DNA from: RGIG5472 sp051867615
GTDB lineage: Bacteria > Bacillota > Clostridia > Oscillospirales > Oscillospiraceae
Length of the DNA stretch: 64,000 bases
Assembly (NCBI GenBank): GCA_051867615.1
Contig: JBJDYU010000008.1
Location: forward strand, 1-64,000
Reading direction: 5' to 3'
Position numbers and translations under genes: made by a program
Shown here: positions 18,123 through 26,031 of the stretch, one piece after another
Position numbering within the stretch: the first letter of the stretch is position 1
Layout of the letters: each line of letters begins with the position of its first letter
Notes under the pieces: model-generated
Told to the model about the DNA's origin: nothing
Seen by the model: only the letters and a program-made list of their open reading frames with translations
Database searches by the model: none

Positions 18123-18692
18123 ATGAGAGTACTTTGCTTCGGAGATTCCAATACATATGGCTACGATCCACGCTCCCGTCTGGGCGGGCGGTATCCTGCG
18201 GAAAGCCGCTGGGTGGACCTGCTGGCCCAGAAAACCGGCTGGCAGGTGCAGAATGCGGGAGAAAACGGGCGTGAGATCCCGCGCCGCCCGCAGGAATTGC
18301 AGCGTTTCGGCCAGCTGCTATCCAAAGCCCTGCCGGTGGATATGCTGGTGGTGATGCTGGGGACCAATGATCTGCTGCAGGGGGCGGACGCTCCCACGGC
18401 CGCCGCGCGTATGGAGGCGTTCCTGACACAGATTCCGTTCAGCCGCGGAAATGTGCTGCTGCTTGCGCCTCCGCCCATGAAGCCGGGCACCTGGGTGACA
18501 GAGCCGCGGCTGCTGAGCGATTCCGTCCGGCTGGCGGAAGAATACCGGGCGCTTGCGGAGCGGCTCGGGGTCCGCTTCGCTGACGCGGGCTGCTGGAATA
18601 TGGAACTGACCTTTGACGGCGTTCATTTTACAGAGGCGGGACACAAAGCCTTTGCGGAAGGTCTCTGCCGGCTCCTGATGCCCGGGGACTGA
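18123..18692 (+). CDS. SGNH/GDSL family hydrolase
   Basis: 189 residues. Block I LCFGDSNTYGYDP (Ser8), block III MLGTNDL and block V DGVHFTEAGH form the catalytic Ser-His-Asp layout of esterases and lipases such as arylesterase TesA-type enzymes. No signal peptide is seen, so it should act in the cytoplasm. It has no close operon partner: glnS ends 237 bases upstream and a minus-strand gene converges from the right. The 17886-18122 gap holds only a small GGCCGC/GCGGCC hairpin and no gene. Confidence 0.88.
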   Translation: MRVLCFGDSNTYGYDPRSRLGGRYPAESRWVDLLAQKTGWQVQNAGENGREIPRRPQELQRFGQLLSKALPVDMLVVMLGTNDLLQGADAPTAAARMEAFLTQIPFSRGNVLLLAPPPMKPGTWVTEPRLLSDSVRLAEEYRALAERLGVRFADAGCWNMELTFDGVHFTEAGHKAFAEGLCRLLMPGD

Positions 18693-18733
18693 AACAGGCC
18701 GGCGCGGGTGGGCCGCTTCAGAAAATAGAAAAG

Positions 18734-18767
18734 AAAGCCGGAGAAGCAAATACGCTTCTCCGGCTTT
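18734..18767. terminator. bidirectional terminator between convergent genes
   Basis: AAAGCCGGAGAAGC pairs perfectly with GCTTCTCCGGCTTT around AAATAC. On the minus strand it is followed by a T-rich CTTTTCTATTTTC, so it mainly ends the acetyltransferase transcript and probably also stops the hydrolase transcript. Confidence 0.85.
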
Positions 18768-18779
18768 GTAAACTGGGTA

Positions 18780-19364
18780 TTATTGATTCTCCCGCATGAC
18801 CCGGCAGGGATTGCCCCATGCCACGGTGTTGTCCGGGATGTCCTTTGTCACAACGCTTCCCGCGCCGATGACAACATTATGACCGATCGTTACACCGGGC
18901 AGGATGATAGCCCCGCCACCGATCCACACGTTGTCGCCTATGATGACTGGCGCTGTCTGCGTTTTGCAAAATGCAAAGGAGCCGTCCTCCCGGGCTTCCC
19001 CAAACCGGTTGCGTGCGTTTGTGGGATGAAACGCGGTATAAATCTGCACATTGGGAGCAATCAGGGCATTGTCTCCGATACGAATGATATTGTCATCCAG
19101 AAAGGTACAGTTCATATTGACTTCACAATGGTTTCCGAAGTAAATGTTATTGCCGTAATCAACGAAGAAGGGGGCAGTGATCCACAGGCCTTTTCCTCGT
19201 CCTCCCAGCAATTCATTCAGGATCCGTTCTTTTTCCTGCAAATCAGCTGCATTCGTTTGGTTGTACGCTCTTGTCAGCTCTTTTGCCTTATGCCACTGCG
19301 ACAATAGTGCGGCGTCTCCGCAATCAAAAAGCTGGCCAGCCAGCATTTTTTCCCGTTCTGTCAT
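18780..19364 (-). CDS. maltose/galactoside-type O-acetyltransferase
   Basis: 194 residues. An N-terminal Mac domain (MTEREKMLAGQLFDCGD) is followed by left-handed beta-helix hexapeptide repeats (NCTFLDDNIIRIGDNALIAPNV; IGDNVWIGGGAIILPGVTIG) and ends GNPCRVMRE. The catalytic histidine is in TAFHPTNAR. The Maa/LacA family acetylates sugars using acetyl-CoA; the substrate cannot be told. The minus-strand ATG at 19364 follows GGGGG; longer in-frame starts are not supported. Confidence 0.92.
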   Translation of the reverse strand: MTEREKMLAGQLFDCGDAALLSQWHKAKELTRAYNQTNAADLQEKERILNELLGGRGKGLWITAPFFVDYGNNIYFGNHCEVNMNCTFLDDNIIRIGDNALIAPNVQIYTAFHPTNARNRFGEAREDGSFAFCKTQTAPVIIGDNVWIGGGAIILPGVTIGHNVVIGAGSVVTKDIPDNTVAWGNPCRVMRENQ

Positions 19365-19542
19365 ATTCGCCCCCGCTTTCTGTCTTTTGATTCTCCTTCG
19401 TATGAGAGGTATGCTCCCTCGCTCAAGGAGCCTGCTCCGTACAGATTTGCTGCGCTCATCATACCATACCGCGGACCGTCCCGCAACAGAGGCGTCAGGC
19501 AAGCGGAAAGGCGACAGGCGCGTTCGCGCCTCCCCCCGCTTG

Positions 19543-20316
19543 TCAGACGAGACTGCTCTTGATGGCCTTGATGGCGCTTTTTTCCAGCCTGCTCACCTGG
19601 GCCTGGGAGATGCCGATCTCGGCGGAGACGTCCATCTGGGTCTTGCCCTCGTAAAAGCGCAGGGCCAGGATGCGCTGCTGCCGCGGCGTCAGGGCGGCGA
19701 TGGCGTCCTTCAGGGCGATCTGCTCCAGCCACCCCTCGTCCGTGTTCTTCTCGTCGCCCACCTGGTCCATGACGCAGACCGTGTCGCTGCCGTCAGAGTA
19801 GACCGGGTCATAGAGGGAGACCGGGTCCGCCATGGCGTCCATGGCGAAGACCACCTCCTCCCGTGGAATGCCCAGCTCTTGGGCGATCTCCTCCACGGTA
19901 GGCTCCCGCTGCTTGTCCCGCTGCAGCTGCTCGCGGGCCTGCAGGATGCGGTAGGCCGTGTCCCGGGTGCTGCGGCTGACGCGGATGGAGCTGTTGTCCC
20001 GGAGGTAGCGGCGTATCTCGCCCACGATCATGGGCACGCCGTAGGTGGAAAAGCGCACGTCCATGGAGAGGTCGAAGTTCTGTATCGCCTTCAAAAGCCC
20101 GATGCAGCCCACCTGGAACAGGTCGTCCATGTTCTCGCCCCGGGAGGAGAACTTCTGGATCACCGACAGCACCAGCCGGAGATTGCCGAGGATCAGCGCC
20201 TCCCGCGCCTGTTCGTCGCCGCCCTGGGCCTTTTTCAGCAGCTCCATGGTCTCCTCGTTTTTCAAAACCTTGAGCTTGGCGGTATTGACGCCGCAGATCT
20301 CCACTTTCGACTGCAT
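19543..20316 (-). CDS. sigG: RNA polymerase sporulation sigma factor G
   Basis: 257 residues. SigG directs late forespore transcription after engulfment. The N-terminal KVEICGVNTAKLKVLKNEE is a SigG signature. Region 2 (GNLRLVLSVIQKFSSRGENMDDLFQVG...) and region 4 (GKTQMDVSAEIGISQAQVSRLEK) are complete. The minus-strand ATG at 20316 follows GGGAGGG. It is divergent from ylmC/ymxH, as the sigE-sigG-ylm region of Bacillus would suggest, but sigE and spoIIGA are absent from the window. A sigma-F/sigma-G-like promoter precedes it. Confidence 0.95.
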   Translation of the reverse strand: MQSKVEICGVNTAKLKVLKNEETMELLKKAQGGDEQAREALILGNLRLVLSVIQKFSSRGENMDDLFQVGCIGLLKAIQNFDLSMDVRFSTYGVPMIVGEIRRYLRDNSSIRVSRSTRDTAYRILQAREQLQRDKQREPTVEEIAQELGIPREEVVFAMDAMADPVSLYDPVYSDGSDTVCVMDQVGDEKNTDEGWLEQIALKDAIAALTPRQQRILALRFYEGKTQMDVSAEIGISQAQVSRLEKSAIKAIKSSLV

Positions 20317-20347
20317 GAGGAACCCTCCCGAAATATACTGTGTTTTC

Positions 20348-20375
20348 AGTATTTCCGGCCCGGGCGCTTTCATGC
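20348..20375 (-). promoter_or_regulatory. candidate forespore (sigma-F/G) promoter of sigG
   Basis: On the minus strand GCATG (20375-20371) and GGAAATACT (20356-20348) are separated by 14 bases. They resemble the sigma-F -35 (GHATR) and -10 (GGnrAnAnTw), and sit about 35 bases before the sigG start. No sigma-A-like pair is evident there. Confidence 0.5.
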
Positions 20376-20489
20376 GGCGGGCGGCGGAGGGATATTTTTT
20401 TCTTTTCCCCGGCTTTCGATGGATTTTTCCCAGCTCCGGCGCATAGGACGGCCCCTCCTTTGCATAGCCTTGCACGAGGAGGGAAATCT

Positions 20490-20768
20490 ATGGAATGTAG
20501 AGTCCGGGATATGCGGCTGAAAGAGGTCATCAATATCAACGACGGCGCGCGGCTGGGCTATGTGAGCGATCTGGAGTTCCGTCTGCCGGAGGGGCAGATT
20601 CTGGGAGCCATCGTGCAGGGGCCGGGGCGCTTTTTCGGTCTGTTCGGCCGGGGGGAGGAATTTTACATCCCCTGGGACGCCATCCGGCAGATGGGGGATG
20701 ACATTCTCCTCATCGAAAGGTCGGTCCAGCGGCAGATACAGAAGCCAAAGCGCCGCAAATGGAGCTGA
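20490..20768 (+). CDS. YlmC/YmxH family sporulation protein (PRC-barrel)
   Basis: 92 residues. A small PRC-barrel-like fold of the YlmC/YmxH family: MRLKEVININDGARLGYVSDLEF followed by GQILGAIVQGPGRFFGLFGRG and YIPWDAIRQMGDDILLI. Members are sporulation-associated in Clostridia and Bacilli; biochemical function is unknown. ATG 20490 follows GAGGAGGG. It is divergent from sigG and is followed by rpsB, which has its own promoter. Confidence 0.9.
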   Translation: MECRVRDMRLKEVININDGARLGYVSDLEFRLPEGQILGAIVQGPGRFFGLFGRGEEFYIPWDAIRQMGDDILLIERSVQRQIQKPKRRKWS

Positions 20769-20816
20769 AAGGGCCGAAAAAGCGGCTCCATTTCCGGGGA
20801 AAATTGAAAAAAGTCC

Positions 20817-20845
20817 TTGCAATCAATCAATACTTATGGTATTAT
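20817..20845 (+). promoter_or_regulatory. sigma-A promoter of rpsB
   Basis: TTGCAA (20817-20822), a 17-base spacer and TATTAT (20840-20845), 118 bases before the rpsB ATG. The roughly 110-base leader contains GCACAG/CTGTGC-type pairing and could carry ribosomal-protein autoregulation, which is inferred only. Confidence 0.8.
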
Positions 20846-20962
20846 ATTTCAGCATTCCGCACAGGGGAGGACAAACCGTCTGTGCCGCTTTTTCGCGCGG
20901 TGGGCGGGGCGGATGACGCTCCTGGAGGTAAGAACAAAATTTTGAAGGAGAAACAGAACAAC

Positions 20963-21697
20963 ATGGCAAATCAGAACGTCGTATCCATGAAGGCCCTGCT
21001 GGAGGCAGGCGTGCATTTCGGTCACCAGACCCGCCGTTGGAACCCCAAGATGGCTCCCTATATCTATACCGAGCGCAACGGCATCTATATCATCGACCTG
21101 CAGAAGACCGTGAAGAAGCTGGAGGAAGCCTATAACTTCGTGCGCCAGCTGTCCGAGAGCGGCCAGTCCCTGCTTTTCGTCGGCACCAAGAAGCAGGCGC
21201 AGGAGGCCATCAGGGAAGAAGCGCTGCGCTGCAATATGCACTACGTCAACGCCCGCTGGCTGGGCGGCATGATGACCAACTTCAAGACCATCCGTTCCCG
21301 CGTGGAGCGCATGGACCAGATCAAGAAGATGCAGGAGGACGGCACCTTCGATATGCTGCCGAAGAAGGAAGTCATCAAGCTGCTGCACGAGCAGGAGAAG
21401 CTGGTGAAGTACCTCGGCGGTATCAAGGAAATGAAGAAGCTGCCCGGCGCCCTGTTCGTCGTGGATACCCGCAAGGAGCATAACGCCATCGCCGAGGCCC
21501 ACCGTCTGGGCATTCCCGTGGTGGCCATCGCGGATACTAACTGCGACCCCGACGAGATCGATTACGTCATCCCCGGCAACGACGACGCCATCCGCGCCAT
21601 CAAGCTCATCGCTTCCATCATGGCCAACGCCGTGGTGGAGGGCAAGCAGGGCGAGCAGGTGGAGGAAGCGCCCGCCGCGGAAGCCGCCGCTGAATAA
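20963..21697 (+). CDS. rpsB: 30S ribosomal protein S2
   Basis: 244 residues with the S2 hallmarks VSMKALLEAGVHFGHQTRRWNPKM and NIYTERNGIYIIDLQKT-like segment, then GGMMTNFKTI and NCDPDEIDYVIPGNDDA. The acidic Ala/Glu-rich tail ends EEAPAAEAAAE. ATG 20963 follows GAAGGAG. It pairs with tsf downstream, but a terminator-like hairpin lies between them. Confidence 0.97.
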   Translation: MANQNVVSMKALLEAGVHFGHQTRRWNPKMAPYIYTERNGIYIIDLQKTVKKLEEAYNFVRQLSESGQSLLFVGTKKQAQEAIREEALRCNMHYVNARWLGGMMTNFKTIRSRVERMDQIKKMQEDGTFDMLPKKEVIKLLHEQEKLVKYLGGIKEMKKLPGALFVVDTRKEHNAIAEAHRLGIPVVAIADTNCDPDEIDYVIPGNDDAIRAIKLIASIMANAVVEGKQGEQVEEAPAAEAAAE

Positions 21698-21730
21698 GCG
21701 AGAACCTATACGCGTGACCCTGTAACAGCA

Positions 21731-21757
21731 AAGGGGCGGGAGAGCCCGCCCCTTTTT
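21731..21757 (+). terminator. terminator/attenuator between rpsB and tsf
   Basis: AAGGGGCGGG pairs perfectly with CCCGCCCCTT around AGAG, followed by TTTTT. As no promoter is seen before tsf, partial readthrough probably sets the S2 to EF-Ts ratio. Confidence 0.85.
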
Positions 21758-21783
21758 CAAAATAAACATTGGAGGAAATGAAA

Positions 21784-22704
21784 ATGGCTTTTACCGCGAA
21801 TGATGTGAAGACGCTGCGTGAAATGACCGCCTGCGGCATGATGGACTGCAAGAAGGCCCTGACCGAGGCGGACGGCAATATGGATAAGGCTGTGGAGTGG
21901 CTGCGTGAAAAGGGCCTGGCGAAGGCCGCCAAGAAGGCCGGCCGCATCGCCGCCGAGGGTATGGCGTACGCCACCGTGGAAAACGGCGTGGGCGTCATCG
22001 TCGAGGTCAACTCCGAGACCGACTTCGCCGCCAAGGCTCCCGTGTTCGTGGAGTTCGTCAAGGACATCGCCAAGGCCGTGGAGGTCTCCGCTCCCGCCGA
22101 CGTGGAAGCCCTGAAGAACGTGAATTATCCCGGCAGCGACAAGACCGTGGGCGAGACGATCCCCGACAAGGTCATGGTCATCGGCGAGAACCTGCAGATC
22201 CGCCGCTTCGCCCGCTTTGACCAGAACACCTCCGTGGCCTATGTCCACGCCGGCGGCAAGATCGGCGTGCTGGTGAACCTGGCTGTGGAGGGCGGCATCG
22301 ATGCCACCACCATCGGCAAGGATGTGGCCATGCAGATCGCCGCGCTGAATCCCCGTTTCTGGGACAAGAGCCTGGTGACCGAGGATGTGCTGGAGGAGGA
22401 GAAGAAGATCCTCGTGGCCCAGATGGACAACGACCCCAAGATGGCCGCGAAGCCCCAGCAGGTCAAGGAGAAGATCGCCGCCGGCAAGCTCGGCAAGTTC
22501 TACGAGGAGAACTGCCTGCTGCAGCAGACCTTCGTCAAGGACGGCAGCATGACCGTGGAGCAGTATATCAACTCCGCCGCCAAGGCGCTGGGCGGCTCCG
22601 TGAAGTTCGTCGATGCCATCCGCTTTGAGAAGGGCGAGGGCATCGAGAAGAAGCAGGAGAACTTCGCCGAGGAAGTCGCAGCGCAGATGAACATGGGCAA
22701 GTAA
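21784..22704 (+). CDS. tsf: translation elongation factor Ts
   Basis: 306 residues. EF-Ts recycles EF-Tu from GDP to GTP. The N-terminal UBA-like domain (VKTLREMTACGMMDCKKALTEADGNMDKAVEWLREKGL) and the EF-Ts signature ETDFAAKAPVFVEFVKD are clear, with the usual coiled-coil and C-terminal modules (QTFVKDGSMTVEQYI). ATG 21784 lies 8 bases after GGAGG; ATG 21778 is too close. It is followed by a strong terminator. Confidence 0.97.
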   Translation: MAFTANDVKTLREMTACGMMDCKKALTEADGNMDKAVEWLREKGLAKAAKKAGRIAAEGMAYATVENGVGVIVEVNSETDFAAKAPVFVEFVKDIAKAVEVSAPADVEALKNVNYPGSDKTVGETIPDKVMVIGENLQIRRFARFDQNTSVAYVHAGGKIGVLVNLAVEGGIDATTIGKDVAMQIAALNPRFWDKSLVTEDVLEEEKKILVAQMDNDPKMAAKPQQVKEKIAAGKLGKFYEENCLLQQTFVKDGSMTVEQYINSAAKALGGSVKFVDAIRFEKGEGIEKKQENFAEEVAAQMNMGK

Positions 22705-22747
22705 AGCCTGCTTGCTTTACACGCTGACACAAAACGAATAGGAGAAG

Positions 22748-22775
22748 GCCCGCGGCAGCAGCCGCGGGCTTTTTT
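22748..22775 (+). terminator. terminator after tsf
   Basis: GCCCGCGGC pairs perfectly with GCCGCGGGC around AGCA, followed by TTTTTT. It ends the rpsB-tsf unit. Confidence 0.94.
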
Positions 22776-22851
22776 GCAAAAACGGGAAAAATAGCGGGTA
22801 CATTTCTCCTGACAGCGCGCGGTCGCAGAGCCGCGCAAAGCGGCCCGGGGG

Positions 22852-22880
22852 TTGTCAAAGGGGACAAAAGTGGATATACT
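22852..22880 (+). promoter_or_regulatory. sigma-A promoter of the YitT gene
   Basis: TTGTCA (22852-22857), a 17-base spacer and TATACT (22875-22880), about 75 bases upstream of the ATG. Confidence 0.8.
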
Positions 22881-22956
22881 GTAAAAAGAAAAGAAGAACA
22901 CGGCGTCCGGCTCTGCGCGCTCGGACGCGGGACAGAGGGAAAGGAGTTGGCGCGCT

Positions 22957-23814
22957 ATGGAATGGAAAAAGCTGGTGCGGGAGGGCGTACTGATGGTGTC
23001 CGGCACGGTGGTGATGGCGCTCGCCCTCGCGGTCTTCACTATCCCCAACGATATCGCGCCCGGCGGCGTTTCCGGCCTTGCCACGGCGCTGGCCTCCCTC
23101 ATACCGGTGCCTGTGGGTACGCTGACACTGCTGCTGAACGTGCCGCTGTTCCTGGCGGCGCTGCGGGTGATGGGGTGGCGTCCGCTGGTCAAGACCGCCA
23201 TTCCCACGGTGCTTTTGTCGGTGTGTATCGACCTGTTTGTCCTGCTCGTTCCGCCCTATACCAACAATGTCATCATGGCGGCGGTGATAGGCGGCGTGGG
23301 TTCCGGTATCGGACTGGGCCTGCTGTTCCTCTGCGGCGCCAGCTCGGGGGGAACGGACCTGCTCTCCCTGCTCGTCAGCCGCAAGCTGCCGAACGTCTCT
23401 CTGGGCAATCTGCTGCTGGTCATCGACGCCTCCGTGGTGCTGTTCGCGGTGTTTGTGTTCAAAAACATCGACGTGGCGCTGTACTCGGGCCTGACCCTTT
23501 TCATCTCCAGCAAGGTGATAGACAGCGTGCTCGCCGGCGCGGATTACGCCAAGGTGATCTATGTCGTGACGGAGAAGGGCGACGAGGTGCGCAGGGCGCT
23601 GAACCGGGGGACGGAGCGGGGCGTCACCGTGCTGCCGGCCCGGGGCGGCTATACGGGCAATGAAAAGCAGATGATCATGACCGTCACCCGGCGCAACGCC
23701 CTGTCCCAGACCCTGCGGCTGATCAAGTTAACGGACCCGGAGGCGTTCTTGTTCGTCATGGACGCCGCGGAGGTCCACGGCGAAGGTTTCAAGTCCATGG
23801 AAGTGGAGAAATGA
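22957..23814 (+). CDS. YitT family membrane protein (DUF2179)
   Basis: 285 residues. About five N-terminal membrane segments (for example GTVVMALALAVFTIPNDIAPGG and VGSGIGLGLLFLCGASSGGTDLL) are followed by a C-terminal cytoplasmic DUF2179 domain (VIYVVTEKGDEVRRAL; TVLPARGGYTGNEKQMIMTV). The APGGVSG and GASSGGTDL motifs are family hallmarks. Function is not established; some are called efflux or lipid-related. A strong terminator follows, so it is monocistronic. Confidence 0.93.
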   Translation: MEWKKLVREGVLMVSGTVVMALALAVFTIPNDIAPGGVSGLATALASLIPVPVGTLTLLLNVPLFLAALRVMGWRPLVKTAIPTVLLSVCIDLFVLLVPPYTNNVIMAAVIGGVGSGIGLGLLFLCGASSGGTDLLSLLVSRKLPNVSLGNLLLVIDASVVLFAVFVFKNIDVALYSGLTLFISSKVIDSVLAGADYAKVIYVVTEKGDEVRRALNRGTERGVTVLPARGGYTGNEKQMIMTVTRRNALSQTLRLIKLTDPEAFLFVMDAAEVHGEGFKSMEVEK

Positions 23815-23822
23815 TATGCACG

Positions 23823-23854
23823 GAAGCGGCGGCGGGGCCCGCCGCTTCTTTTTT
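23823..23854 (+). terminator. terminator after the YitT gene
   Basis: GAAGCGGCGG pairs with CCGCCGCTTC around CGGGGC, followed by TTTTTT. Confidence 0.88.
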
Positions 23855-23873
23855 GACCGGAGGGCGGAAATTC

Positions 23874-23902
23874 TTGCAATTTTCCCTGCATACTGTTATA
23901 CT
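23874..23902 (+). promoter_or_regulatory. sigma-A promoter of the M50 protease-scp operon
   Basis: TTGCAA (23874-23879), a 17-base spacer and TATACT (23897-23902). Transcription would start near 23909, which excludes the in-frame codon at 23911 as the M50 gene's start. Confidence 0.85.
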
Positions 23903-23958
23903 GAATTGGATTGAAAAACGACGCTTTCACCGCGCCGGGAACAGGGGAGGGAGCGCAC

Positions 23959-24603
23959 TTGGGGTATTTACAGAACCTGTGGCATGAGCTGGATTTCGGC
24001 TCCATGGGCGCGCTGGCCCTGCGTCTGGCGGCGGTGCTGCTGTGCTTGACGGTGCATGAGGCGAGCCACGGCCTCGCGGCCTGGGCCATGGGCGATCCCA
24101 CGGCCCGGCGCAGCCGGCGGCTGAGCCTGAACCCGCTGCACCATATCGACTGGCTGGGTCTCGCGGCCATGGTACTGTGCGGCTTTGGCTGGGCGAAGCC
24201 GGTGCCGGTGGACCCCCGCTATTTCAAGAACCCCAAGTGGGGCATGGCCCTCTGCGCGCTGGCGGGGCCGCTGTCCAATGTATTGCTGGCGGCGGCGCTG
24301 CTGCTGGCGGCAAGGGGCTGCTTCGCCGCGAGCCTTTTTACGCTGGGGGAGTTCTGCGTTCTGACCGCCATGCTCAGCGTGGGCCTGGGGGTGTTCAATC
24401 TCATCCCCCTGCCGCCGCTGGATGGCTCCAAGGTGCTGGCGGCCCTGCTGCCGGACCGGCTCTATGAGATCTGGATGCGCTATGAGCGCCTTGGGATGCT
24501 GCTGGTGTTCGCGCTGGTGCTGCTGGGCGTGGGAGACGGCTTTTTGAACCGTGCCATCGAGGCGGTGTTCAGCGCCCTGGCATATCTGATTTTTTCCCTT
24601 TGA
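23959..24603 (+). CDS. site-2 protease (M50) family membrane metalloprotease
   Basis: 214 residues with about five membrane segments. The zinc site LTVHEASHGLAAW (HExxH) is in the first and NLIPLPPLDGSKVLA (NxxPxPxLDG) in a later segment. The family cuts within membranes and includes SpoIVFB and RseP; this short form resembles YwhC/Rip-type members that work on regulators. The TTG start at 23959 is chosen because AGGGGAGGGAG lies just upstream. It precedes scpA by 9 bases, an arrangement common in Clostridia. Confidence 0.88.
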   Translation: MGYLQNLWHELDFGSMGALALRLAAVLLCLTVHEASHGLAAWAMGDPTARRSRRLSLNPLHHIDWLGLAAMVLCGFGWAKPVPVDPRYFKNPKWGMALCALAGPLSNVLLAAALLLAARGCFAASLFTLGEFCVLTAMLSVGLGVFNLIPLPPLDGSKVLAALLPDRLYEIWMRYERLGMLLVFALVLLGVGDGFLNRAIEAVFSALAYLIFSL

Positions 24604-24612
24604 GGTTGAGCG

Positions 24613-25398
24613 ATGGAAGTACCTGTTTTTAAGCTGGAGGGCGTGGTGCATGAGCGCGCCAATACGGAGCCCCAGGATTTCGAGGGGCCGCTGGACCTGA
24701 TTTTGTATTTGCTCAGCAAAAACAAGATCGAGATCCAGGATATCCCCATTGCCCTGATCCTGGATCAGTACCTCGCGTATCTCGAGGAGCGCAAGCATCT
24801 CGACCTCGAGATCGCCAGCGAGTTCGTGACCATGGCGGCCCACCTGATGTATATCAAGACCCGTATGCTCCTCTCCATCGAGGATGAGGAGGCGCAAAGC
24901 GAGATGGACGCCCTGATCCGCTCGCTGGAGGAGCGCAAGGCCAAGGACGCCTATCTGAAAGTCAAGACCCTCGCGGCGAAGCTGGAGCCTATGGGCGAGT
25001 TCGGTCGCAACATCCTGACCCGCGGGCCGGAGCCGGTGCGCCGGGGCAAGGTATACGAATACGACCATGAAAAGGCCGACCTGCTGCTGGCGCTGGACGC
25101 TATTTTAGAGCGGGGCGAGCGCGCCGCGCCGCCGAAGGCGGAGGCCTTCAGCGCCATCGTGGGACGGGAGCCGTATTCCGTCTCGAAAAAGGCGGGAGAG
25201 ATATTGCGGCGGCTGAAGCAGACGGGCATCACCCGCTTTTTGCTGCTGTTTCGGGGCAGCCGCAGCCGCAGCGAGATCGCGGCCACATTTCTGGCTGTGC
25301 TGGAGCTTTGCCGCGCCAGCGTGATCCGTCTCGCCGGCGGCGAGGAGGACTGCACGGTGGACTGCGCGGCGGACGCGCCGGATGAATTCATCATATAA
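24613..25398 (+). CDS. scpA: segregation and condensation protein A
   Basis: 261 residues. ScpA is the kleisin that bridges SMC heads in the chromosome-compacting SMC-ScpAB complex. The N-terminal QDFEGPLDLILYLLSKNKIEIQDIPIALI and SEFVTMAAHLMYIKTRMLL helices and the C-terminal winged helix (LFRGSRSRSEIAATFLAVLELCR) are typical. The scpA-scpB pair is a conserved operon. Confidence 0.96.
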   Translation: MEVPVFKLEGVVHERANTEPQDFEGPLDLILYLLSKNKIEIQDIPIALILDQYLAYLEERKHLDLEIASEFVTMAAHLMYIKTRMLLSIEDEEAQSEMDALIRSLEERKAKDAYLKVKTLAAKLEPMGEFGRNILTRGPEPVRRGKVYEYDHEKADLLLALDAILERGERAAPPKAEAFSAIVGREPYSVSKKAGEILRRLKQTGITRFLLLFRGSRSRSEIAATFLAVLELCRASVIRLAGGEEDCTVDCAADAPDEFII

Positions 25399-25410
25399 GT
25401 GAGGGGCTTC

Positions 25411-25995
25411 ATGGATACACTGGAAATGAAAGACCTGCGCTCCGCGGCGGAGGGCATTTTGTTCGCCTCCGGCGAGCCGGTGGAGCTCAGCCGCATCGCT
25501 CTGGCGCTGGAGCTGGATGTGGAGACGACGGAGCAACTGCTCAAAGAGCTGGAGGACCAGTACGCCTATGAGCGGCGGGGCATACGCCTGCTGCACATGG
25601 AGGACAGCTGGCAGCTCTGCTCCGCGCCGGAGTACGGCGACATCATCCGCCGGGCCTTTGAGATACGCAAAAGCGCCAAGCTCTCCCAGCCCGCGTTGGA
25701 GGTGCTGACCATCGTGGCCTACTTCCAGCCCACCACTCGGGCGTATGTGGATCAGGTGCGGGGCGTGGACAGCTCCTACACCATGAGTATGCTGCTGGAG
25801 CGAAAGCTCATCGAGGAGTGCGGCCACCTGCAGGTGCCGGGCCGTCCGCGGCTGTACCGGACGACGAAGAATTTCCTGCGGGCCTTCCACCTGTCCTCGC
25901 TGGAGGAGCTGCCGGAGATGCCGGGGCTGGAGAACGACGGCCAGCTGCGGCTGACGGAGGAGGGGGAGCTGGTGCTCCCGGAAACGGAACAGTAA
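25411..25995 (+). CDS. scpB: segregation and condensation protein B
   Basis: 194 residues. ScpB dimerises and binds the ScpA middle region. It has two winged-helix domains: EGILFASGEPVELSRIALAL, then PALEVLTIVAYFQPTTRAYVDQVRGVDSSYTM and CGHLQVPGRPRLYRTTKNFLRAFHL. ATG 25411 is preferred over GTG 25399, which is only one codon after the scpA stop and has no spaced RBS. Confidence 0.96.
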   Translation: MDTLEMKDLRSAAEGILFASGEPVELSRIALALELDVETTEQLLKELEDQYAYERRGIRLLHMEDSWQLCSAPEYGDIIRRAFEIRKSAKLSQPALEVLTIVAYFQPTTRAYVDQVRGVDSSYTMSMLLERKLIEECGHLQVPGRPRLYRTTKNFLRAFHLSSLEELPEMPGLENDGQLRLTEEGELVLPETEQ

Positions 25996-26031
25996 GAGAA
26001 CGCGCCGGTGGGGCGGGAGGTGAGCGGAGCC

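Noticed and set aside
23911..23958. earlier TTG start for the M50 protease
   Set aside because: It coincides with the predicted transcription start and has no RBS; TTG 23959 has a strong one.
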